Source of the DNA: Tetmemena sp. SeJ-2015
Taxonomy: Eukaryota; Ciliophora; Spirotrichea; Sporadotrichida; Oxytrichidae
DNA length: 64,000 bases
Assembly (NCBI GenBank): GCA_027382625.1
Contig: JAJKFJ010023572.1
Location: 1-64,000 of the forward strand
Reading direction: 5' to 3'
Shown in pieces: positions 57,539 to 64,000 of this stretch. The notes beneath the pieces are model-generated. The model did no database searches and was not told the DNA's origin. It saw only the letters and a list, made by a program, of their open reading frames with translations. The position numbers and the translations under genes are program-made. The first letter of the stretch is position 1. Each line of letters opens with the position of its first letter.

Positions 57539-60500
57539 TCAGTTCAGTCTGCCAGAGCACTTCTCTGCCCCGCAGAAGCAGGAAATCTTTTCAGACTCGT
57601 AGTCAAAATTGTAATTGTAAGTAAGCTCTTCTCCTGACTTTATTTATCTGTTTGTGGATATGATGATGTGTTTCTATTGCTGGACATTGATTATCTTAGC
57701 CGAGCAATTCGCATCGCAGGAATGATTCAAGTAGCGAGCTTTGTTTCCGAAAAAGGTTGCATCTATGATATATTCCTTGTCTAATCTGAAAAGATAGCAA
57801 TCACCGATTCCCTTCTGCTCGTAGTAAATTTCTCTCTTATCAGCAACTTTGTTTCTAATCTTTTCACCGACATATTCTATCACAATATCTCCAGGCATCA
57901 AACTATACAAAATATTTAGAGAATTAAGTATAAATACTCTTCTAAGGTGAATAATCCATTTCTGTGAATCTTAGATGGACCTACTTCCACTCTCTTCGGT
58001 TGGGCCTTACTCAATCTGTATTTCATGGCAATTGGGAGATCTATTTCCTTGTTCTAATAGAAATTAATGAAGTTAAAAAATTTACAGAGTCCACTGTGTC
58101 TGTTTATCTAATTTTCTTGGCTAATACAGTTTTCTAGGCTGCAAGTTGATTCTTTTTCTCATTAACTTCATCAAGCATAGCTTTAGAGTAGAACATCTTC
58201 TTTCCGAGAGTTTGTAGCATTTACTCATACTGCATATGCTTACTGCAAGTGAGTCTCTTCATTGATGTCATAGGATTTTAGTTTTCACCCATTTGATTTA
58301 TCTTCACCATTCTTTTGAAAACATCATCTAAAGTTCTCCCTTAGAATTTCTAAAACTGTTAATCAACTCATAATATTTACCTTTGCAGAGAGTAAAGAAT
58401 TTTAGTTCTCTGATTCCTAAGTCTGATTTTGCGAATGAAGTACTTGAGTACCACTCTTAATAAAGAACGTCTTATTCTTGATCTCTGCTCTATTCCAAAC
58501 AGATATAGGATACTTTGTTTTCCCTCCAAACTCTGAAATAGAAAAGATGATGTTCTAAAGTGTGAAGTTTGGCCTCTCTCTTTAGAAATGCTGCATTATC
58601 TTTTACCAAAAGATTGTCTGATTAATGGCTGAGATTTAAGACTCATCAGTTTTAACTTCAATGTTCTTATTCTAGTTGTAATGGATACCAATCAGGATTT
58701 TTTCTCTGATCTTTTCACTAGTATAGTTAATTTAAGGGAAGCTGAACTCATTCTTTTAAAGTTCTCTGATTGTGTTGTTATTGTACATGAAATAACTTTT
58801 TCTCATCAAAAGAGGTTCAATCGAGTCCTCTCCAAGCTTAGTCATCTTCTTGATCATTGTAAAACTTCCAATAAATTCTAATAGCAGAGAAATCGGTGAA
58901 TCTATCAATACTATTGTCTTTCTTTTGGCCATAAATCATCTTCATCTATGATTAGATTAATCTCTTTCTTCAAACTAAGTACAGTCAAATTTCCCACTCT
59001 GTTAAACATGTCGAAGTAGAAAGGTCTCCATTTCTCAATTTAAAGAGGCTTCTCTAAATCACTCGGACTTTGATAGTCATTTAACATAACTTAAGTTTGA
59101 TGGAGAGCCATTAGTTAGGTATTCTAAGCAAACGGATTCATAATTTGGCCTGAAGGAGGGACAAACATTTACTTACTTTTTTGTAATTTAAAATGCTTAT
59201 ATTTAATTTAGTGATTATAGACATATTCCATGGCACTTGATTCTTACAAATCTAATACCTTCTTTTGGTTGTGTATTCTTAAAGATACCCTACAGTAAAC
59301 TCCCTCTTGTCTAGTGCATTACTCACAATAAGTTTCCTTAGTCCTTAAAAATGCGACTTTATTTTCTCTGTATGCGCATGGGAAATGGTAAGCAGCATTG
59401 CACTTCTTGGTAAAGCAAATTATAGAAGCTCCATTTTCATTGCAAACTAAGCATTTAGTAGTTTTAGCCTTACCACTTTGAACTTGGAAAAAGTTAACTA
59501 GTTATCCATCTCCAATTTCATAAACATCAGTTGACCAAACTGCGCAATTAACATGAACAAATTAGTTGATCTAGAAGGGTATAAGTCTTCCTGTGATCGT
59601 GTACTCTCCAAACATTCTACATAAAACGCATTTAAGCTTCATCTAAGGATTAATGACAAGCTAATCTTCCATTGTGCATAGTTCATCCTCTGAAGTTTAG
59701 TGATTAAATTAAGAGAAAGTGTTTATCTTTTCGTCGATTTAGTTCTCACTATTTTCACTAATTTAAAAGCCCTACATTTTATCGGCCTTAGTTTCTCTAC
59801 CAATTACTTTTTGGGCATTTTTAATCAAGATTCGAACTTGCTCTTCAAACCATTTGAAGAAAGTCTACTTAATTTTCATTACTGCTTTCAACTCATATTG
59901 TAAATAGAGCTCTGCAAAATTTACAGCATTCAAAGTATCGTGATTAATTGGTGAAATTATTTTTGCTAACTCTGTAGGTGAGAAAAACAAGTCTCTTTTT
60001 CCAAATCTATGTTGATCTACATTTCTTAAAGATTCAAATAGATTTCTTTTTTCTGGCAAGAAGGATTCCTTATAGCCATACATTTCACGGTATAATTGAT
60101 AAGCCTCTGTTTTGGGAATCTCTTAAGATTTTTAATTTTGAGTTTGAAGAACATCTTTAAATGAAATTGATGGAACTTTCTATAATAGTGGCGTTTTTTA
60201 TTATTCTTTTTCTTGCTCCGTATTCTCAACATCTGGCTTCAATTAATCTACTGCTTGAATATTTTCAATTTCCATTCTCTCCTAATCTTCATTCTTATTT
60301 TCTTCATGGGCTTCATTTTTTTATTCTTCAGCTTAAGCTTTATATATAAAATCAGTCGTTAATAAGCTTGATCAATCTGCATTTCTTGTTCTTGCTAATT
60401 ATCTGAGTCAGCTGTTTGTTCCTAAGCTGCTTCAAAGCAGACATCTGTCTCTAGTAAGTCAAGCCAATCAAGAAGAGTTTAATCTTTTCTGAAAAATTCG

Positions 60501-63500
60501 AAGTTTGAATTCACAAAGCCCTTGATAAATAAGGGTGCCTTATCTGGAATAGGGAATAGGTGGATTAATATATCTGTACAGAGACTCATCAAGAGTTTAT
60601 GGCGAGAAATTATCTGATGAATATTTTCATAGTGATCACAAGTTTCTTTTATCAAATGATTGATAGTCTTTCCCGAGAGTAAGCATTCAAGACATTTGTA
60701 ATCCTTAGCAGAAGCCTATTCTAAATCTAGTTGCGCTTTTTTGGCATCACTTAGAGAAGGCGGTAAAAGGAGTGAGCATTTATAATGAGAGTAGAAACCA
60801 CAATCTGCGCATTTAAGCATCAAGTCATCCACAGATTTTTCCTTTTTCTTTGATAGATTTCTATTGAGATTGAGTGAATGCTAATGAATAGATTGAGACT
60901 TTTTCCTTGAAAGAGGCTATTCGGATTTAGATTCCTCTGAATCTTCTTTTATATACAAAATAATTTATGATCTTCAGTTTTCTTGTTACATATCTTGCAG
61001 AATGATTTTTTGTATTCATTCTTGCCACACTAAAAGCAAAAGGAGAAGTTTTGTGAGAATTCAAAATCAGTGATCTCTAAATTTTTCTTTTCTTCTGTGT
61101 CCTTCTCATTGAAGAAAGATTTCGTTCCACACTATTAGCATTTAAAGCACTCTTAGCATTTCCACTAACAGTTTGGGATGGTTTTGAGTTGTGGCTTTAA
61201 ACAGAAGGAGTGGAATGCTTTATCACAGACATCACAGTATAGCAAGAATGCCTCCTGAGTGGCAGAGGAGCAGAGCTCACAAAATTTGCAATTGAGACAT
61301 TTCCAATACTTTTAGTATTTTGAGACATCGTCCTCAGGAAGTTGAAGGCAATAAGTGTGGAAAGACTCACCGCATAAAGTGCATGATAAAAAGTCTTCTC
61401 TGTTACCAAAGGAGCCACATAGGTAGCACATTTCCTCATAGATAAGAGCCGGATCGTCAAATGAGCATCTAGCTGGATTGGAATAGTAGCACTTTTCATC
61501 ATCAATCTCTTGATAATGATAGTTTAAATCTTTAGACTTTTTATGATGATTTACTTATTGATAATAGCTCATCATCATTTGCTGCTGTTACTTAACATGA
61601 TCAACAGGAGCAGAATCATTTTTCCCTTCGTTTTTATCCTAAAGGTTGCTATTATGTAAACTAGAATCCTGATTCAAAGCTTGGGTTAAAAGACTAACCC
61701 CAGAAGCCAAGGTTCGAGTTCCGCTAGATTAACCATAGTCAGAATCAATCTAAAACTAGTTCAATCTTTGTCTTTTAAGGTTCTTGATAGAATTTCCTCC
61801 AACAGTAAAGGGAGGATCAAAGGAATCGTCATCTTTATTTTAACTCTTTTGGTTAAATGCCTGATTGTGAGATCTTTTACTTCCGCTATAGCTCAATTCA
61901 TTAGGGGGCTAGTTTACTACGGCTCCACTCGTGGTAAGGAGTCTATCTTCGTTGTAGTTTAATTTTAAATTTCAAAATAAGTTAATCTACTTTCTGACTC
62001 TCAAGTTATAAATAAAAATTCTTTATGATGCCACCTATTTGAGAATGCTCTTTCTATCCGTCATTTTGCCCAGGCGTACCCTAAGCATCTTCTATCTCCA
62101 TATCTGACTCTACGTTTGCTTTGGCATCTTTTGGAACCTTGGCTACATAGTTCACATCTGCATCACTCTCTGACTTCTCCTCTAAAGCCTCAAGAGCTTG
62201 AATTTTCTGAATATATTAGGCACTTTGACTATACTTCTACCCAAGAGAATTAGCAGAAGAATGCTCTTGGCTATCTAATAAATCCTCAACTGGGAGCATA
62301 AATACTTGGTCCTCAGGCTCAGGATTATATTACTTCTCAAGCCTCTCATTATTTAGCTTTTCAATCATTCGAGAAGTATGAGAATCAATAAATTATCTAT
62401 TAGTTAAAACACACAAAAATTTTATAATTTATTGAATCCTCATCCAAGCATCTCAATTTATTCTTTTCAATTAAGTTCCAGTATTTAGAGAGGATATTGT
62501 TGCAAATATCTTTCATTTTTATGGCATCCTTATGTACTTTATGTTTTGGTTGATTAAAAGTGATGGCATTTTAGAATATTAGGTTTACATCTGATTTAAG
62601 TAGTTCGGGGCTCCTCAAATACTCACCTATCTTTTCCCTGATATACTTAAAGCACATTGGATTCTTGATTATTTTAGTGTAATTTAGAACTCTTCCTTCT
62701 ACAGGCTCTTGATAATAGAACATTTTGTCCTCCGCAGCTAACTTTTCAATGAGCTCTGCTATTTGCTGATATCTGTATTTTTATCTGCAGTTCTTGCAAT
62801 TGTATTAGAGTTTTCCTTCATTAAAATGCTTCAGAGTGGATTGATTGTTGAAGATTCTGTCACAGCCAATATGTGCCTGCATCAAGCATTTCACACATTC
62901 AATAAAATATCTTAATAAGGTATAAATTAAAATTTTATTGAAAGATTGTATCGTTTGAATCAGTAAGTCAGATCCAGGTAAGTTCATATTATCGGGCCAA
63001 AACTTTTCGCAAACAAGGCAGTACTGTTTTCTATCCCTTTTCTTATTGCAACTGGAGCATAGCTTGTAATCCTTAGACCATTTATAGTTTCTCTTGTCTC
63101 CTGCTTAAGTGGCCCCGCAGTTTTCACAGCATGCACACTATTCACATTTGTAGAAATGATTCAGTTGTGCGAATGTAGTCCTCTTTGACTCAATTAGCCC
63201 TCCTTGCTTAATTTCTTTTTCTGGAATGATTGATGGTACTGCTGATTTCACAGTTGCATCGAGGCAGTCATAGTGAAAACCAGAGTTGCATTTTTAGCAA
63301 ATAAGCATTTAATCCTTATTTCTCACTGAAAGACAGTTTGTACAGCGAATACACTCTTGGCATCTCCATTCATTCTCTCTCATGCCCAAACCAGAGTGTA
63401 CTTAAGGTGATTTCAAACACTATAAATGGTAATTCTTAGAGCAATTTGAGCACTTTAAATGCTCGATATCATTGGTAATGTAGTTACAAGTTGAGCATCT

Positions 63501-64000
63501 CTCATCTCTAGCCTCTCTAGTTATATTAGCAATTCTCAAACCCTCAGAATGATCCTGAATCATAGTGATATCTCGAAGTGCTCTCTTCTAAAGCAGTGAC
63601 TCTTAGAAGCATACCATTTCAAACATCCTTATTTTAAGCTTTTCTAGGAGCTAGCAACGTTCTCCATCGATTACAAGTAATCTAATGAGACATAGCCTCT
63701 TGTCAAATCTGCTTTAAATTTGTAGGATTGAAAGTAAAACCACTCTGTTCTTTCCTTCTGAGCGCTCTTAAAGTTTAGGAGCCTTATAAGTATCATATAG
63801 TCCTCAGCTCTGGGATCATACTTTGCTCTGAGAAATATTCCTAACTTTGGTTTTGAGTGAGATTTATCTGCATTTATAGGTTCGTAGCTCAGTATTGTGA
63901 ATTAATAGTGGCTCATGTTTGCTTCTGTTATTTCAACCTCCTTTGCTTATTCTAAGTAGGAAGTAAAGGCTTTCTATATTTGAGTGGCGAAATTGCTGAA
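57539..64000 (-). CDS. Trithorax/KMT2-like histone-lysine methyltransferase, N-terminus outside window
   Basis: Expected to methylate histone H3 Lys4 in the nucleus. N to C: PHD-type fingers (63520-63280; CSTCNYITND, CIRCTNCLS, FHYDC), Cys-rich segment (63160-62990), IECVKC/CKNC finger (62915-62780), bromodomain (62700-62440; YTKIIKNPMCF, NAITFNQP), acidic Gln-rich linker, PHD pair (61480-61090; CYLCGSFGN, FHTYC, CDVCDKAFHSFC), CFQCGKNEYKKSFCKIC, CADCGFYSHYKC, Gln/Glu-rich linker, extended PHD (59640-59330; CVLCRMFGEY, HVNCAVW, YHFPCA), SET (58020-57640; GLFTLE, GDIVIEYVGE, YLNHSCDANC, GEELTYNYNF) and post-SET (CFCGAEKC, GRLN) ending TGA at 57539-57541. TAA/TAG serve as Gln throughout. Two short introns and several IESs are placeable; others may be missed. 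Confidence 0.9.
57909..57937 (-). other. IES at the SET domain entrance, pointer GTAT
   Basis: ATAC at 57905-57908 and 57934-57937 (plus strand). Removing 29 bp joins GLFTLEEY to SLMPGDIVIEY, the canonical SET start; unexcised, a TGA follows. Confidence 0.85.
58054..58085 (-). other. 32-bp spliceosomal intron (GTAAAT...TAG)
   Basis: Minus strand GTAAAT to ATTAG; removing it joins DTVDS to NKEIDLPIAMKY, the conserved segment before SET. No direct repeat at the edges, unlike the IESs. Confidence 0.8.
58356..58380 (-). other. 25-bp spliceosomal intron (GTAAAT...CAG)
   Basis: Removing it joins SLLSAK to FQKFQGRTLDDVFKRM and avoids a TGA inside the intron. No pointer-like repeat at the edges. 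Confidence 0.75.
58828..58843 (-). other. 16-bp IES, pointer GACT, in KMT2-like gene
   Basis: AGTC at 58824-58827 and 58840-58843 (plus strand). Removal joins YNDQED to DSIEPLLMRKSY and avoids a TGA. Confidence 0.7.
58921..58924 (-). other. Possible zero-spacer IES: pointer AAGA directly duplicated
   Basis: TCTTTCTT (58917-58924). Dropping one 4-bp unit joins DDLWPK to DNSIDRFTDF and enters the frame that the GACT junction then leaves. A sequencing slip of one or four bases would look the same. Confidence 0.45.
60341..60369 (-). other. 29-bp IES, pointer AAGCTTA, in KMT2-like gene
   Basis: TAAGCTT at 60334-60340 and 60363-60369 (plus strand). Removal joins MQIDQA to QAEEQKNEAHEEN in frame; without it the frame reaches a TGA. 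Confidence 0.8.
60947..60975 (-). other. 29-bp IES, pointer GAAGAT, in KMT2-like gene
   Basis: ATCTTC at 60941-60946 and 60970-60975 (plus strand). Removal joins CKICNKKTED to SEESKSEQPLSRKK. Confidence 0.85.

Noticed and set aside
58600..58940. FYRN/FYRC domains in the KMT2-like protein
   Set aside because: A FSAIRIYWKFYN segment is suggestive, but the surrounding conserved residues could not be followed confidently.
61197..61505. 102-residue standard-code ORF on the minus strand
   Set aside because: It is a shadow: the neighbouring frame on the same strand carries the PHD fingers (CYLCGSFGN, FHTYC, CDVCDKAFHSFC).
1..64000. CRISPR arrays, operons, prokaryotic promoters or rRNA
   Set aside because: No regularly spaced short repeats, and the genetic code, introns and chromatin protein show a ciliate nuclear genome.

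Overview
The window reads as germline (micronuclear) DNA of a hypotrich/stichotrich ciliate of the Oxytricha/Stylonychia type. Three things point there. First, real genes need TAA and TAG read as Gln and only TGA as stop. Second, conserved proteins are repeatedly broken by short AT-rich inserts bounded by 2-8 bp direct repeats (pointers); removing one repeat plus the insert restores the reading frame and the conserved motif. Third, most inserts do not obey GT-AG, while two very short GT-AG introns (25 and 32 bp) do occur in one gene. The genus is inference; the frame restoration is seen directly. Below, MDS means retained segment and IES means eliminated segment.

Layout. 1-599 (+): C-terminal end of an unidentified helicase-like gene. 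948-3110 and about 3544-7085 (-): a tandem pair of RING-H2 genes; the second is frameshifted and carries a TA-flanked transposon inside its zinc-ligand cluster. 7592-8727 (-): a secreted alpha-carbonic-anhydrase-like protein with all three zinc histidines replaced, in 4 MDSs. 8986-57368 (+): five tandem paralogues of a membrane hybrid histidine kinase (membrane region, PAS-like sensor, HisKA, HATPase, receiver), each cut into many MDSs and separated by about 0.7-1.6 kb. 57539-64000 (-, N-terminus outside): a trithorax/KMT2-like histone methyltransferase with PHD clusters, bromodomain, extended PHD, SET and post-SET.

The kinase array gives a five-way comparison of the same IES sites. Pointer sequence and length drift at a fixed site. 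One IES is only 7 bp in every copy. One IES is present in copies 3-5 and absent from 1-2. IESs are also where mobile DNA collects: TA-flanked terminal-inverted-repeat elements (456 bp to 2.3 kb), elements with 8-bp target duplications, a 5'-truncated SINE-like family with 12-14 bp duplications, and foldback palindromes. Some of these carry tRNA-like Pol III boxes or a ubiquitin-like fragment.

Functionally, the kinases would be phosphorelay sensors (conserved His, receiver Asp and Lys visible), the RING proteins E3 ubiquitin ligases, and the KMT2-like protein a chromatin regulator. Stretches near 25.7-28.9, 37.1-40.7, 48.0-48.5 and 50.8-51.0 kb look like poor base calling (inflated homopolymers), so isolated indels there should not be over-read.
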